The translations under genes and the position numbers were made by a program. Under the pieces are notes generated by a model. That model had not been told where the DNA came from and did not search any database. It worked only from the letters and a program-made list of their open reading frames with translations. 64,000 bases of DNA from Quercus robur. Its lineage: Eukaryota; Streptophyta; Magnoliopsida; Fagales; Fagaceae. How positions within the stretch are numbered: position 1 is the first letter of the stretch; each line of letters begins with the position of its first letter. This document shows, piece after piece, positions 46,594 to 60,478 of the stretch. The stretch spans positions 50,880,290 through 50,944,289 of the forward strand of contig NC_065541.1 in the NCBI RefSeq assembly GCF_932294415.1, read 5' to 3'.

Positions 46594-48331
46594 TATAAAT
46601 GAGGAGCCTCATATTCAAGACAAGTATGAGACTCCAATTTAATACATTCTAGTGAAGTACCATAAAAAAATAAATAAAAACCCTTCACTAACTTAGGCAT
46701 CACCAGTGCCACTCCGAGCTCTTTTTCTTTGGTAGGCATGTCATCGACTAGTCAGCCATTGGACCACTAATTCATCATCAATGGTTAGAAATTATAAATT
46801 GTGATTGTATAAAATAATCTTTTAAATACTTATTTCGTAACTAAAAAATAAATCATTTGACCATTATGGATCTTTAAACATTGATAAACATATGTTTGGG
46901 TGAAATATAAATCTTTTAAAAAATGAACACTCTATATTTAATTTTTCAATGAAACTATGAATTTAATTGCTGCATAAGTAATTTTCACCATAACAAAACA
47001 AATGGGAATTCATAGTTGTTACCTAAAAGGTAGAAATCAAAAGATTCAAAACTGGTGCATTTCATAATTAATAATTAAGGTGCTAATAAAAATAGCAACT
47101 CAAAAATTTTGCAAAATAAATAATTTACAAATTTTCATTTTTGTCAACTCTCACCTTAAATTCAGAATTAACGAGCACACCCTATCTAATCAAATCTACA
47201 GGCTACCAGTCTACCACTTTTATTTGAAGTTGCATTATTGGATAAGGATTTATCAAGGTGGATGGAGAGAGAGGTGCAAGTGTTTAAAACAAAAATTATC
47301 TCTTGCTGTAAAAACACGATCAGAATATAATGGAAAAGAATAGGTTATCATCAATCACAATGACACAAATGATAATTTAACATTACAATAAATTTAGAGA
47401 CACAAATTTTGTCACAATTTTATTTATATCTTTCTAAAGTGGTTTAACTATAAATAGTAGATCGATGTAGAAATGATTATTCACAGTTTACGATAATTTC
47501 ATCAAATTGTGGAAAAAAGCTTTGTATCCATAGATACAAATTAAGGTCTACATCATCATTAAAAAAATTAAAATAAAATGGGAGAGGTCTACACCAAATT
47601 AACATCTTATGAAAATGAAAAAAAATGATTGGTTTCCATGCATTAAAGACCCCCAACATCACAGGCAACTTTTTTGGTTAGGTGTGAATGTCACCAGCCT
47701 CCTATTCATGTTGTTTTTAGTCATGATCGAATATGATATGCATATAGAGTTGCAACTTGCATCATTGTTTTAAATGAAGGTATATTCATTTTTAGGTTCT
47801 ATTAATTGAGAAAGAAAATTAATTTGAAAAAACTAGGATATAGGTTTTAGAAACAAAAAAATCCCTTCAGAGTTCAGACATAACAGGAAGCTTGGTCTTT
47901 TGAATTTGTAAACTAAACCCTATCTTAAATGGATCTGATTAATTTGGTCTCAACAATGTCCATTAAACTCAGCAGAGGCTACACAATATAAGTGATATTA
48001 GAGAAGAACCATAAGAATTATTAAAGGACTTGTATTGGTCGGACGTCACCAACCAATAAGTCCTTTAAGAATTGTTGTAGCCATAAAAGAAAGTTCTAAC
48101 CAGTGCATTCATTAAAAAAAAGGTCCCACAAATAAAATGTCTAGCTAATAAAATTGGTAGTCAAACACTAATTCAGAAAAAGATGCCCATTGTTACAAAG
48201 CGAAGAAATCTTATGCACAAAACCAACACATCAATTCCAATCTCAACACTAACATAGAAAAGAAGAATCCAACACAACACTGGTATTAACAAGACAAAAG
48301 ATTAACGATGAAATGCAAGATGAATAATTTC
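46594..48331. other. Intergenic spacer before the aquaporin 3' end
   Basis: AT-rich, no credible gene. The last 150-250 bases are probably the aquaporin 3' UTR on the minus strand. Confidence 0.5.
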
Positions 48332-51300
48332 TCAGGCTCTGGACTTGAATGGGATGGCTCTGATGACTATTTGGTGGTAAAGGGCAGCAAGTGCAGCTCC
48401 GATGAATGGTCCCACCCAGAAGATCCACTGAAGAAGCAAGAAAACAAGCAATAGATATCAGTGATCAGACCCTTTAGTTTAGTTATATAATAATTAATTT
48501 ACACATCCAGAAGTTTATGAATGTGACGACTGTCACGTTTTTTTTTTTTTTTTTACTCACATGGTCATCCCATGCGTGGTCTTTGTTGTAGATGATGGCG
48601 GCCCCAAGGCTCCTGGCAGGGTTGATGCCGGTTCCAGTAATGGGAATGGTTGCCAAGTGCACCAAAAACACTGCAAATCCAATTGGGAGTGGAGCCAAGA
48701 TCTGCACGGTTGAACTCAGAAAATAAGGTAATGTTTAAGAACCAGGATATATTTCCTTATACAGCTGCAAATAAGTATCACATATTACATGGGATATTTT
48801 TAGACCATATTTGTGAAAGTAACTTCTCATAGTCATATACCATTTGGTTATCATATATTCATATTTGGAAGGCAAGAAAGTAATAAATATCCCCGAGCAA
48901 GTCTCAGTACAGTAGCAAAAGATTAAGGATCACAGCCCATGCCACTCAAAACCAAAAAAAGAAACCATATTTAAGGTCCTTGAAAGCAACTTTTGTACAA
49001 GGACCTTAATCTTTTGTTGAACCAAATGCTATCCAAAATCATGGAAGACAAGAAGAAAATCATGCTCAACAAAACATCAATTCAAGTGGCAATGTAGCAC
49101 CCAGAAGATATTAAATTATCATCAATATTAGTCCAGACACATCTTCACATTGAATAAGTAAAAAATCAACATAAATGGTATGCATATAAGCAAAGGGGAT
49201 TGTATGCATAAGCAGAGGGTCCTCAATCCAGATTGTACAAAGAACAATAATATGAGAAATTAAAAGGTGGTATTATTAACAAATCAAAATAGTGCAAAAT
49301 CATTTTCAGATAAATTTTACTTTCACAAACTCTTAGGTGGAGAATAAAGTAGCATTTTTTGTCCAAGAATGAAGTAGGATTAGCTTCTGACTCAACTTTT
49401 TGTCCTGAAGGTTCCAAGTGGAGGTTCCCATATTAATTCACACACAGCCCAAACTCATCTTGAAATTTACACATTGCAACTTCAACCAACTTTAAAAGGG
49501 TAAACCTGCCCGACTAGAGACTAGACAAGCTCACATACTAGCTTGGTCCTTCTCTGAGTAGCAGTAATTTCATGCTATTAAGAGAAGAGCTTCCAATGGA
49601 TAGAATAGAATGTTTAACTTAAATTCAAGCTACAGTACACCTGAAACCGATGGATTTCAGTTTCGAACCCACATTGTGAATCCCCATGACCATTTTTTTT
49701 CAGAAAGGTTTATACAAATTATCACAATGATGAATTTGGTAAAATAACAATATTGGGTGAAAAAGTATCAATGTTTGAGTCAATATGAAATTGATATTAA
49801 CTTGACTAACATATGTTGCAGAATATATATAAATGAGGGAAGCATTATTTGGGATATTCCTAGGCACCAAAAACTAAATAACACCTCCTAGTATCTGTAG
49901 CACCCCTCCAAGCACTGTGGTAACTGTTGTACCTAGTTGTTACTAAACAATTTGAAAGGGTTCACCACACAGTCAAACGTGGCATTATATTAATAAGAAA
50001 TGGCAACACCTCAAACAAGTTTTAGAGAGCTTTAAAAAAATATCCGAATTAAAATTCTCTGAAATGTTAATCATTTATCAGAACATTCAATATGATTTAT
50101 AATACACATAATACACGTGCATAATACACGTGCCTAGCCAAGAATTTATAGATTAAGAGAAAGCTCAAAACATTGACAAGTCTGAGGCATTTTGCCTAGT
50201 CATCACATGCAGCAAACAGTCAACAAGACCATCAACAAGGCACATGATCCACAGGTGAACCCCACATAGACACAGACGTACAAAATTTGGCTCATGCTTG
50301 AAAGTCTTTTTTTTTTGGGTAGATGCTCATGCTTGAAAGTCATCATTACTAGAGGGTTCCACAAAAAAGCACATGGGTATGAACATGATATTGAGAGCTG
50401 TTCACGCATGCACAAACATGTGTTTGGTGGCAAAGCATGCTGCATGCACCCAGAGGGTGATACGTGTCTTTGTGCATAAGACTTTGTATATAAAAAGTGT
50501 GCAAACAACACAACCCAATAAAAGCATCCACATATTATCAAAAAATAAAAGCATTCACAAGCTAGTGTTGGGCTAGCTACCTAAATTTTACATAGGGGTA
50601 AAGAGAGGTGGAGCAGAGCTGAGCCACCACCGAAAAATTAATGAGGCAACATCTTTTTCAATGAATCATAATGTCATCAAAATGAATACTAAGAGCTTCT
50701 TTACACATGCATTGAATAATTCAAACAACAATTAAAATGTACTTCTACTATCTATAGTACAACTTGTACAGGTATATTGAATAAGTGCATTACAATAGAA
50801 CAAGTTGTACAGATACATTGAACCTCAATTGATATCTCAAACACTAGAAATTTCAAATATAACCTAGCCATAGGTGAGATTTGCATTTTCTTCTTAATAA
50901 AGAAAAAAATATATTGTGTATTTGGTGCAAAACGCTTAATCAAATACCCAACATTTTCCCATAAAATTTCAGATTAAATAAGTGGGTTCGTTCTATTTCC
51001 AGCTGACCAAATATTGAGCATAAGTGAAACCCTTAACAAACATTGTAAGACAGATATCATATCAATCAGCTAGATTAATAAAGTGCATTGAAACTAAATC
51101 CAAGCAACAACATAAGGGATAAACACACAAGCATGTACATTGATAACGAGTTACAAACATGCACGCGCACACATACACACACGAGAGTTAAATACTGATA
51201 GACAAAGAAACAGTGAAAAATACTTACAGGGACATGGGAGTCTCTAGCATTTCTCTTAGCATCAGTTGCCGAGAAAACGGTGTAGACAAGAACAAAAGTT

Positions 51301-53303
51301 CCAATGATCTCAGCACCAAGGCCATCCCCCTTGGTGTAGCCATGGTTCACTACGTTGGCTCCACCACCAGAATTTTCATACAGTCCCTTTTCAAAGCCTT
51401 TCACCACGCCTGCGCCGCAAATGGCACCAAGGCATTGCATCACTATGTAGAATACTGCTCTTGTCAAGGAAAGTTTCCTTGCAAGGAAGAGACCAAATGT
51501 CACTGCTGGGTTTATGTGCCCACCTGTCCAAACCCACAAGAGCATAAAGAAGGTTAATAGTTAATACTACATAATCAACAACTAAACAAGGCATTGCAGC
51601 CTGAGTTAGAAAAATGTCTAAACAGTAGGACAAAGTTTAGAAATTTGTCCAAGATGTGTATTTTTCAAAGCCAGAATGAGATATGTATTTGATTTTTTTC
51701 TTTTCTTTTCTTTTCCCCTGGGGATGGGAATGGGTTGGATCTGATGGGCTTTCTAACCCGACCCCGACCCTTAAGCCCTGTAGGGTTTGGAAAGGATTTG
51801 GGTTTTTTTTTTTTTTTTTTTCCCTTAAGTACTTGAATCTGACCTCTTACAAATTTTCTTTCCAAAAAATTACTGAAAGTGCTTACTAATGCTTAATTTT
51901 GTAAATTGTATTTAAATGTTCAATTTTAGGTTTTTTTTTGGTGAAAAGTTCAATTTTAGGTTAACCTAACCTGATTATATCCTTTCGATGTGATTCATGG
52001 TAAAATAAACGTGCTTGGGTCTCCCTAATATAAAAATTGATAGGGTTTTACAGATAAAATATTAAGATTATGTTTGGTAACAGTTTTTGTTTTTTATTTT
52101 CAAAAACTTGTTTATGGAAATATAAAGAAAAAAGAATTTTCTTACATTTTTTAAATCAAAAACATGTTTGTTAGTTGAAATTAAAAATATCGTCTTTTGA
52201 AGAAAAAAAAATTACTAAAATATATTGTTACTAGGATTTGAATTATAATGTTAACTCATTAAATGAGATATGTTCATTATATTAAATGTGTATTTTTATT
52301 GACTTTGAAAAATTAAAAACTAAAAACAGCCTTTTATTTGTTTTTAATTTTCTTCCCAAATTGAATTTTGAAAACAATTTTATTTTTTGTCTATTTTAAG
52401 TTGCCAAACAAATTTTTTAGTCTCAAAAATATAAAATTTAAATTAAAAAAAAATAATAAGGAAAAAAACAATTACCAACGATACAAGCTAGGGCTATCTA
52501 CCTCATCCATACTTTTCCTCCGATTTTCAAAGGGTCCAAAAAATTGTTATTTGTTAAGGTAACAGCGGAAAATTTCAGATCTGCCATTTCTACTAGTCAA
52601 AGAAAAAAATTTCTTTTTCTGCTTTTAAAGAAACCAGATAGAAAATATGTGACAAAATTTGAAGAAAAAAAAAAAACCCTCCAACATACACAAAGACATG
52701 ACCTTTTTATTCTATGTGCCCCAGTTTTCCCAGCAAACAAAAAGCCAACTAAAAATGGAAAAATCCACTACAAAAAAATCACAAACCTCCACTCTGGTAG
52801 GTTGATAGAAGAAAAAACAGCTTGAAAAAACTCAAAAGACCATATTTTTACCATGTTTCTTAACAAACAGATCACAACCAAGAAATTTTGTACATGTTTC
52901 AAACACAAAAGCTTCTCAAAAAAAGAAAAAAAGACAAGCCCAGAGAGAGAGAGAGAGAGAGAGAGGGTGTTATACCTGAGATACCAGCAGTGCAGTAAAC
53001 AAGGGCAAAGATCATACCACCGAAGGCCCAAGCAATGCCCTGAACACCCACAGAGGCACACTTGTTGGTGGTCCTAGAGTAACCCATGACAGTGAGGATG
53101 GTGATGTAGAGGAACAAGAAGGTGGCTATGAACTCAGCAATCCCAGCTCTCCAGAAAGACCAGGAGTGGAGCTCACCAGGCTCAAACAATGGTGCTGGTG
53201 GTGGCTCCTTGTAGTCCTTGTCTGTCTGTGCTGATGTCCCTATGGGTTGCCTCTCTGAGAACTTGTTTGCTCCAAGCTTCACATCCTCTTCTTTCCCCTC
53301 CAT
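48332..53303 (-). CDS. PIP1: Plasma membrane intrinsic protein, PIP1-type aquaporin, 4 exons
   Basis: Exons on the minus strand: 53303-52976, 51523-51228, 48701-48561, 48427-48332 (328 + 296 + 141 + 96 nt), giving 286 residues plus stop. This is the usual PIP1 length and the usual four-exon layout. PIP1 proteins form tetrameric water (and CO2/small solute) channels in the plasma membrane, often with PIP2 partners. The long N-terminus [20 protein letters not shown] and the PIP1 signature through [19 protein letters not shown] identify the subfamily. The two pore motifs are NPA at 114-116 ([12 protein letters not shown]) and 235-237 ([13 protein letters not shown]). Six membrane segments are apparent. 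The loop D phosphorylation-type region and [12 protein letters not shown] are normal. The last residues are FKSRA rather than the common FKSK/FKSR. Intron 2 is 2.5 kb. No defects seen. Confidence 0.95.
52072..52411. mobile_element. MITE-like element in aquaporin intron 1
   Basis: Left end tgtttggtaac; right end, in reverse complement, tgtttggcaac. Inside each end lies a T-rich tract with tttttgttttttattttcaa-like sequence. No coding content. Target duplication unclear. Confidence 0.45.
52942..52965. repeat. AG microsatellite next to the aquaporin exon 1 donor
   Basis: About 12 AG units, CT on the transcribed strand. They start roughly 10 bases inside intron 1 after the GTATAAC donor at 52975. 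Confidence 0.9.
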
Positions 53304-53456
53304 TTTTTTTCTTCTTCTTCTTTCTTGTTCTACTGTACTACTCTCTCTTTCTCTCTCTCTTGGAATATTGTGAGCAAGTTCTCTCACAGGTGAAAGCTTT
53401 TTTTGTGAGCACTTAGCAGGAAGATGGTTGGGATTGAGTGGAGTGATTGATTTATA
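53304..53456 (-). promoter_or_regulatory. Aquaporin leader and TATA box
   Basis: On the minus strand ctataaat sits at 53449-53456, about 150 bases upstream of the ATG, with CT-rich leader tracts (53319-53360). Spacing is plausible for a plant core promoter. Confidence 0.55.
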
Positions 53457-56400
53457 GTGGAAAGTGGAAACTATGTTAAAAAAAGAAAAAGAAAAAAAGA
53501 GTGGGTAATTACTAATTATCGCAAGTGTCCTTTATGTGTCTTATTAAATGATTAACAATGCAGTAAAGAAGGCATATAATTTCACTGTTAATTTAACGTG
53601 TTAAAATGTGATAGGTTCATGATAAAAGTAGTGTAATGATGAATTTATGTATAAAAAAAAAAGTATTTTCATCATAAAAACAAGATTTGAAATTGAGTGT
53701 GTTGTTAAAGATTGTCACAGGTATATTTATATCATTCACACCCTTTTCTTGTGCTTTTATTTACTAAATGCCAATTTTTTTCAGGTATATTTATATCATT
53801 CACCACAGTCTCCTTTTACAAGTATTCTCAACACTCTCAATTTCAAATCTTGTTTTTATTTAGCGGGAGCATTTAATGCACAATTATTAATAAACTATTT
53901 TAAGAAAGTTTTGCTATAATTTTATGAGAAATATAAAAAGTCATAAAAAAATTAATTATTTTTTATTTTCTCATAAAAGTTTTCTAAAATTATATTCGTA
54001 ATCAGTGTTTTTAGGACATTAAATAACTTTTTTAATATATATCAAATGTTTAAGAAAGTAATAATGCTAGTACAACACACATATAAGAGAATTGTATAAT
54101 CGTGAAAAAAAAAATTGTGTATTCTTATAATCGTGATAGATAATTACTTACCGCCTATTGTATAAAACATATAAGAGAATTGTAGTAAAATATGCATAAA
54201 ATATTTGATACAATATACATTTTATCATAATTGTTTTACGTGACATATCATAAATGAGAAGAAAAATATATCTAGTATTGTAATAGAGGATATATAAGAG
54301 AATTGTAGTAAAGTATGCCCTAAAATATTTGGCCCTAATCTTAATGTTATGGAAAAATGCTTTTTCTTTTTTCTTTTTTTTTTTTGGTATTCAGAGGATT
54401 AATCCAGAGAGACGTTTCTGGAAAGTGCAAAAAGATAAAGAAAGCTCTGTCACAATTATCAGGATGCTGTGCTGTCCTTATCTTTTTGCACATCTTTTCT
54501 TAATCCCCACTCCTAACCTTTTTCATTATTAAAATCACTTACCATTACACTGTTGGCTTTTACACAATCATGCCGAAACAATGTGGGGACAAAATTGGTC
54601 ATATCACTTGTGCTATAGTGCTATACACCAGAGATTCTAGGGTAAAGTCGATGATCAGATTCAATGATAAACGGCTAGGATTCAATGATGGGTGAAAACA
54701 CCACCACCACCACAGAAATATATTCAATGGTTGAGAAAATTTAGCCGTTACTTTTAAGACCGTTGTGATTTTTTTGAGAATCAAGACCGTTGTGAAATTG
54801 AGAAAAGGAGGCATGAGTACTGACTAGTCATGCCTAGAAAGAATCAATGGTTTGGACTTTAGCTAGGTAGCTGTTGAGGTTAGGTACACCATAACTACAT
54901 TATAAACAAGTGAACCTCACGCAACATAACGTGGGCCACGCTTTTACGGCTCTCTATACTGTAGTTTTTTCCTGAAATTTTTTGGATATTGTCCAGGAAC
55001 CAGTGTCTCATGAAATTCCGTTCTGCTCTTAACGAACTTTTATTTTTGATATCCACCCCCATATCATATGATACAGTAATAGAATGTTTATTAGTGTTTT
55101 GCATTTGGATTGGACATTTTGCCCGATTTCTGCATTTTTTTTAGTGAGTTTTATAAGTACGGTCTATTTTCCACAACACTCGTAGAATATATATTTGTAA
55201 GTAAATTTAGGTCCCACTGTATTATTTATATTTTTAAAAATTATTTTGTTATAATATTTTCAATAATAAATTTTAAGTTTTTAGTAAATAAACAATATTT
55301 AAACATACCCTTAATGTTCACATTTTCGCACTCAACAAAAATCAACTGAAATTTTAATTTGAAGTCACATTTTCTATCTTGAAAATCATTTAGCTATATA
55401 TCTCTATTGTACTGAAATCGTTATGGTAATTATACCTCTATTATACTTGAAGTCACGACTTTCAATTGATCATTTGCTTTGGATATTATATATCTTTATT
55501 ATGTTGGTATTTGTTTAGGAACAATTTATTTAGTTTTTTTTGTTCAAGATGTATTAAAGTATATTTGTACTTTTTAAAAAATAAGAAAAATTGGGGTTTC
55601 AAAACACTCCATATCATATTATCTATTTTATCCTACATTTTATTAAAATGTCAAATTTTCTTAATTTTTTAGTTGTTTCTTTTTCACATACAACAACCAC
55701 AGTCCACATAAAAAAAATAAAAATAATAAAAATAAAAACCACATTCCATTATTTTTCTTGTGTAAATTTACACAATTACTGCAGTAAACTTATAAATTTC
55801 TATAATTATACATTCATTTAGTGAGTTATTTTTAGAAAAAATATATATAAATTTTACATTTTTTTTATTATACACTTACTTATGTGAATGCTCTTACACA
55901 ACTAAAATAATGGCAGGGCAAGGCATACGATGGTTTATAGGCTAAAACAATGTTGTTGTTGTTGTTGTTGTTATTATTATTATTATTATTATATAAAAGT
56001 TTATTATTTATTGCACTACACAACTCACAATAACGCTGGACTCTTCTGGGAAGGTACCTTCCTCGAATGTAATGCCAATTATGGCCCTCTGCCAATCATA
56101 GCGAGTTAGTGACTAATTATTTTAAGCAACCACAGATTTTTTTTTTCCCCCAAAAAAGTTTTCAAATTATTTTAAGCAAAAATATCAATTTGTTCCTTAC
56201 ACTTGGAGGTCACTATCAATTTAGTTTTAATATCGTGGTAGCAATTAATTTGGTCATGTTAATCAATTTAGTCTTTATATTTTAGTAGTTGTCAAATTGG
56301 TCCATGTTATTTTTAACTTTTAATTAATTTGGTATTGTTATTTTTAATTTGCAATCATTATGGGTTTGAATCTTAGTTTCTTTAATTGCTAATTTGATAT

Positions 56401-56502
56401 ATGTGTCTATTGGAATTGGAGATTGGTAAATTTGATTTGTGTTTTTGTGTTTGGTTATCAAGAAAGTACAAGAAAAACTATTGATTGCAAGTTAAAAATA
56501 AC
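53457..56502. other. AT-rich intergenic region
   Basis: No gene recognised. Contents: a family-A AT-rich repeat at about 53865-54025; a repeated phrase ataagagaattgta (54087, 54171, 54295); a partial Tourist-like copy at about 55226-55318; and the GTT/ATT microsatellite at 55951-55991. Confidence 0.5.
55951..55991. repeat. Compound GTT/ATT microsatellite
   Basis: About six GTT units passing into about seven ATT units. Confidence 0.95.
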
Positions 56503-57244
56503 TGTAGGGTCATAGTTTTAGAACCCAAGCCCCTATCTAGTGAAGTCTTGATCCAAAAAGGCCCAACACAATGAATTTTGTAGAGTATGGGTTAAAGAAC
56601 TGGGTTTAGATAAGTTAGACAGAGTCTTTACATGGGATAAAGGTACACAAGGACAAGAACAAAGGCCATTACGTTGAAAAATCTCACGGTCCGAGGAGAT
56701 TCAAGAATCAATTTATGTATACAGACTAGTACATTAGGGTTTCTTTGCATGCCACAGTATTCTGCTTTTTTTTCCCCCTTCCCTCTTATGGGGGTTTCTA
56801 TACAATATATAGGTCTTTCTTTATCATCTGGGTTTTACACTTATTGATAATCCAAGCCCCCATTTGGGCACCCGTCCCATCAGACACCTCTTTCAGTCTT
56901 TTGTGAGTTGTGGTAGCCAATGTAACACTGTTCAGGGGTCTTTTCCATATTAATGCGGCCAGGAAAGTAGCTGTAGTGCATTCAATGTGGTGGTGGTAGC
57001 CTTTGCTTAGATATTTTGTATTTCCTTCCTTTTCACGTATTTAAGGGATGTGTTTCAGTGGCTTGGATACACTTCCGCTCCGGATTTTCAGTGTCCGAGG
57101 AGGAATTCTTCCTCGAACCTTTTTCTTTATTTCTCAAGATAAGATTTAAAGTGGATCGCTTAAGCCATGTTGCCTCCTCGGACGGGCTGACGTCCTCGGA
57201 TGGGCCCAAGGCCCAACTCGTTACTCTGGGTCATAGTCCCCACA
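56503..57244 (-). mobile_element. Solo LTR, Gypsy/Tat-related, minus strand
   Basis: 742 bp with TGTAGGGTC at the left and CCCCACA at the right, flanked by the exact duplication ATAAC (56498-56502, 57245-57249). The minus strand shows phrases shared with the LTR of the 18010 element: gaacagtgtt, accacaactcaca, aaaagactg, ggtgtctgatggga, and the ctcctcgga words. Only one LTR is present, so it is a recombination product. Confidence 0.85.
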
Positions 57245-57411
57245 ATAACATATACGAAATTTACTGCTACCAAAATGTAGAGACAAAACAATAACCCCAA
57301 AATATAAAGTCCAAAATAGTACTTTCACCATTATTTTATACAATTATTTAAAGTGCAGCATAGTAGTTGGAAGCTTGAGATGAGTTGTATTATGTTGGAT
57401 CTGTTGGGAAA

Positions 57412-58356
57412 TTTAGACTCCGGTTAATAGAATTAAAAAATTTTAAACTCAAGTTGTTAATTAGATATATTATGAATAATCCTTAGTTAAACAAACAAAC
57501 ATCAATATCATGTCAAAATCATGCACAGCGGAATAGTAAATAAGACAAGATATGATGACTCAGAAAAACTAATGAAACAAACTAGTTTTATAGTAAAAAA
57601 TCTAGAAGGAAACCTTCCCAAAAATCAATTCACTATAATAAAGAGAAGTTTCAAATCTAGTACAAAATCTTTGTCCCTAGATTCTACAATCCCAATAGAT
57701 GAACTTACAGTAAAAACCTTCTACCGCTTCAAAACTTCTGAATTCCTCAATATATGAACGCTCCACCCACCATCACAATTGGAACCTCCAACTGATTTCA
57801 AGAACCTCTTGAAGGTTTTCCTCACAATAGCACGTCTGTGATGGTTGCTATGATTTCAACTTCTTCACCAATGGAATCTTTAGATCTACTTTGAAACTCT
57901 TTGATTTGGCAAAATAGAGAAAACTTGGTTACAAAACCCTGGCTACATAAACGAAGTGTTTCTCTTTTTGAAAAACCTTCTAATAGATGGCTTATGATGT
58001 CCTTTAAATACTGGTTCAAACGAATCTCAATTCGGGTTTCAAACAAATACGTTACAGGCTTTTTCGCTTTGCTGATTTTTGCTGATCTGCGAAGCTCGAT
58101 CTATCGAGCTACTATCCAGCTTCTATAGAGAACAAAATCTTGATCTATCGAGTTGCTATCGAGGAGATAGTAAGTTTCAACTTCTATCAAGTTGCTATCA
58201 AGGTACATGCTGAAAATGTGTTTTTATTGAGCTTTTCTTGAGCAAACTTTGTGTTTTTAACTTGGTCTTCAATTATAACTTTAAGACACATCAAAACTCA
58301 ATAAAAAACACATAATTTACCATGGTTTGACAATACCAAAACACATGAACCTAACA
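57412..58356 (-). mobile_element. Copia-like solo LTR
   Basis: 945 bp between TGTTGGGAAATTT and AACCTAACA. On the minus strand this reads TGTTAGGTT ... TTTCCCAACA, typical Copia-type ends. Flanks are ggatc (57407-57411) and tgatc (58357-58361), a 5-bp duplication with one mismatch. Contains a repeated ctatcgag motif (58100-58200). Orientation is uncertain. Open frames inside are not genes. Confidence 0.6.
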
Positions 58357-58874
58357 TGATCTTCATTAGAAATTCCCTTAGACATGATACATAATTCTAG
58401 CAAGTGAAGTTGTGCAACCTAGTTTACTTCTAAGGAGTGGATCCAAAATGTCCTACGTTGAGGAGGCTGATAAATTTTATCCAAGAAACGAAAATAGTAT
58501 GGATTCAATTGCTCCAATTACAAATGAGTAGGGTTAGGACCATAAACTATTTTACAACTCTTTTGTCACAGCTCTAACATAGTAAATCCATAATTTTTTT
58601 CATACTCACGCATAGACTCATAATTTTTTCCATCACTTATACTCTACCATGTCATAATTGTAAAATGATTTGCAATACTAAATTTTTTCATTACAAACTA
58701 ATATCTTAACAAATTTTTTCCCAAAAAAGCATCTTTCATGTTACCTTTTGTTTGGTTTTTTTTTTCCCCCTATTATAAAAAAGGGTTCGGTTAATGTGTG
58801 CCTTTTGAGAAAAAATTTTATGGGAAATTGAATAAGCTGTCAAAACAATTAATTACTTTTTCGTTTGGGTCATA

Positions 58875-59021
58875 TTAACGGGTGCTATTAGGACAATAGA
58901 TAACAATCCATTTTATAAAAGTTTTGACCACTTTTATGGAAAATAGAAAAAAAATGTCAAAACACTAATTTTTTTCTTTTCCCATCATTTTTTTTTTAAA
59001 TGGATTATTAACCATTGTCCT
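58875..59021. repeat. AT-rich dispersed repeat (family A), interrupted by a solo LTR
   Basis: The phrase gctattaggacaatagataa, then aatccattttataaaagttt, runs up to attaaccattgtcct, where the 59022 solo LTR inserted. The sequence resumes at 59680 (aatccattagtatttccc). Confidence 0.5.
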
Positions 59022-59674
59022 TGTGGGGGTATAAAACCGGGAAGCCCATGTCAATGTCTGCGCTGGGCCCAGGGCCCGATCCAAGGAAGGCCCACCCCTT
59101 GGCCATGGGAAGGATCCTCCTCGGCCATGGGAAGGACCCTCCTCGGCCATAAATGTAGTCGAGGGCAAAGGGAGCAACTCGGTCCTAGTGATGACATTCT
59201 GGATCATTTCGCCGAACAGGAAAAGTACTAAAACGACAAAGAACAAGAGAAAGGCTGCCATTACTGCAATTAAGTACTCTGCACCTGACAGAGCCATGCT
59301 TTTCAGTTTCTACAACCACTCCCAACCACTTTGGGTATGGGCTGATGGGACAAGTATCAGCCTTATAAAGCTGAATCTACACGTGGACGTTCATGAAACG
59401 GGAAAAAGCTAGTATAAAAGGAGGAAGAAGCAGTCCAGAAAGAGGACTGGGACTAGGTCCAAGAACTGGAGCCACCCAGGCCATGCCGAGGAGAAAGTCT
59501 TCTTGGATAAGCTCAGTTCACCTCTGTGCGATCATAATGAACACCATGACTAACGACTGTCTGTTCACCAAGGCCTAGCCTTTTAGTCCACTCTCTACAA
59601 ATTCATTGTATTGGACCCGCTGATCCAAGATCTCACCCACCGTGTGGTATTGGGCTAAAAAACGAGACCCTACA
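59022..59674 (+). mobile_element. Solo LTR, related to the small 41101 element
   Basis: 653 bp, TGTGGGGG...CCCTACA, with the exact duplication GTCCT (59017-59021, 59675-59679). It shares with the 41101 LTR the order gctgcca, tctgcacctgaca, ccaaccactttgggtatggg, tacacgtggacg, and ctagtataaaagga (TATA box, about 59410-59423). Confidence 0.88.
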
Positions 59675-59679
59675 GTCCT

Positions 59680-60478
59680 AATCCATTAGTATTTCCCTTT
59701 TCATTTTTTCATAAAAAGTTTTTAAAAATGATTTACTAATGAATGAATGCGCTAAAGACACATTATAGTAAATCTCTTAAAAAAAAATTGTTTTCCATCA
59801 CCATAAGCTTCACATCAACCGTGAAAAACGTCACTTCCATCCATGTGGCAGCCTGTGAGAATCTGTGATGTGAAGGATTTTCTACACCTGCCTAACAAGC
59901 AGAGCCGACCAGACCCACTAATAATGAATATGTATGTGGTGGTTTAAAATTCCCAGGAAGCTTTCGTGACCTAAATTTCTGGCTCAAGAAATAATAAGCA
60001 GAAATAAAATAAGATGATATTCTGGTATTGTCCAAATGCCCATACTGTTTCTGAAAGACACTTGGCATGCATGCCACAGCCACGAGCTAGCATGATGAAT
60101 TATTTATGATGAATGAAGATAAGCATTTTGCATTTAAATACAAAATTTACACACGAGCAACCAAAGTCCTTAGTCTTTTTTTTTTTTTTTTTTTTTTTAA
60201 ATGTCTGAGAACAATGGAACTGTCTTAGTTCAATTATAGATAACATAATCAATAGCAGATTATTTAAAATTTTTGTATAATTGCCAATAATGTTTGTAAC
60301 TCAACTAATATTTTTTTGGTATTTTCCACAAAAATATTCAGGGTTTAAATTCACTTTCCTCCATTGTTGTAACTGTAGAATTATCAATAAATAATTAAAG
60401 TAAAAAATTTATTGTGTAATTAATTGATTTTAATTTAGTCAATTAAAACTATGACTTTTATGTTTTTATAAATACAAT
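59680..60478. other. AT-rich spacer
   Basis: The continuation of the family-A repeat (to about 59770), then DNA without recognisable genes; poly-T at 60177-60198. Confidence 0.45.

Noticed and set aside
49640-49690. B-box-like ggttcgaaac on the minus strand suggesting another SINE
   Set aside because: No convincing A box or target duplication at the right distance.
57521-58128. Short plus-strand open frames
   Set aside because: They lie within the Copia-like solo LTR and have no recognisable domain.
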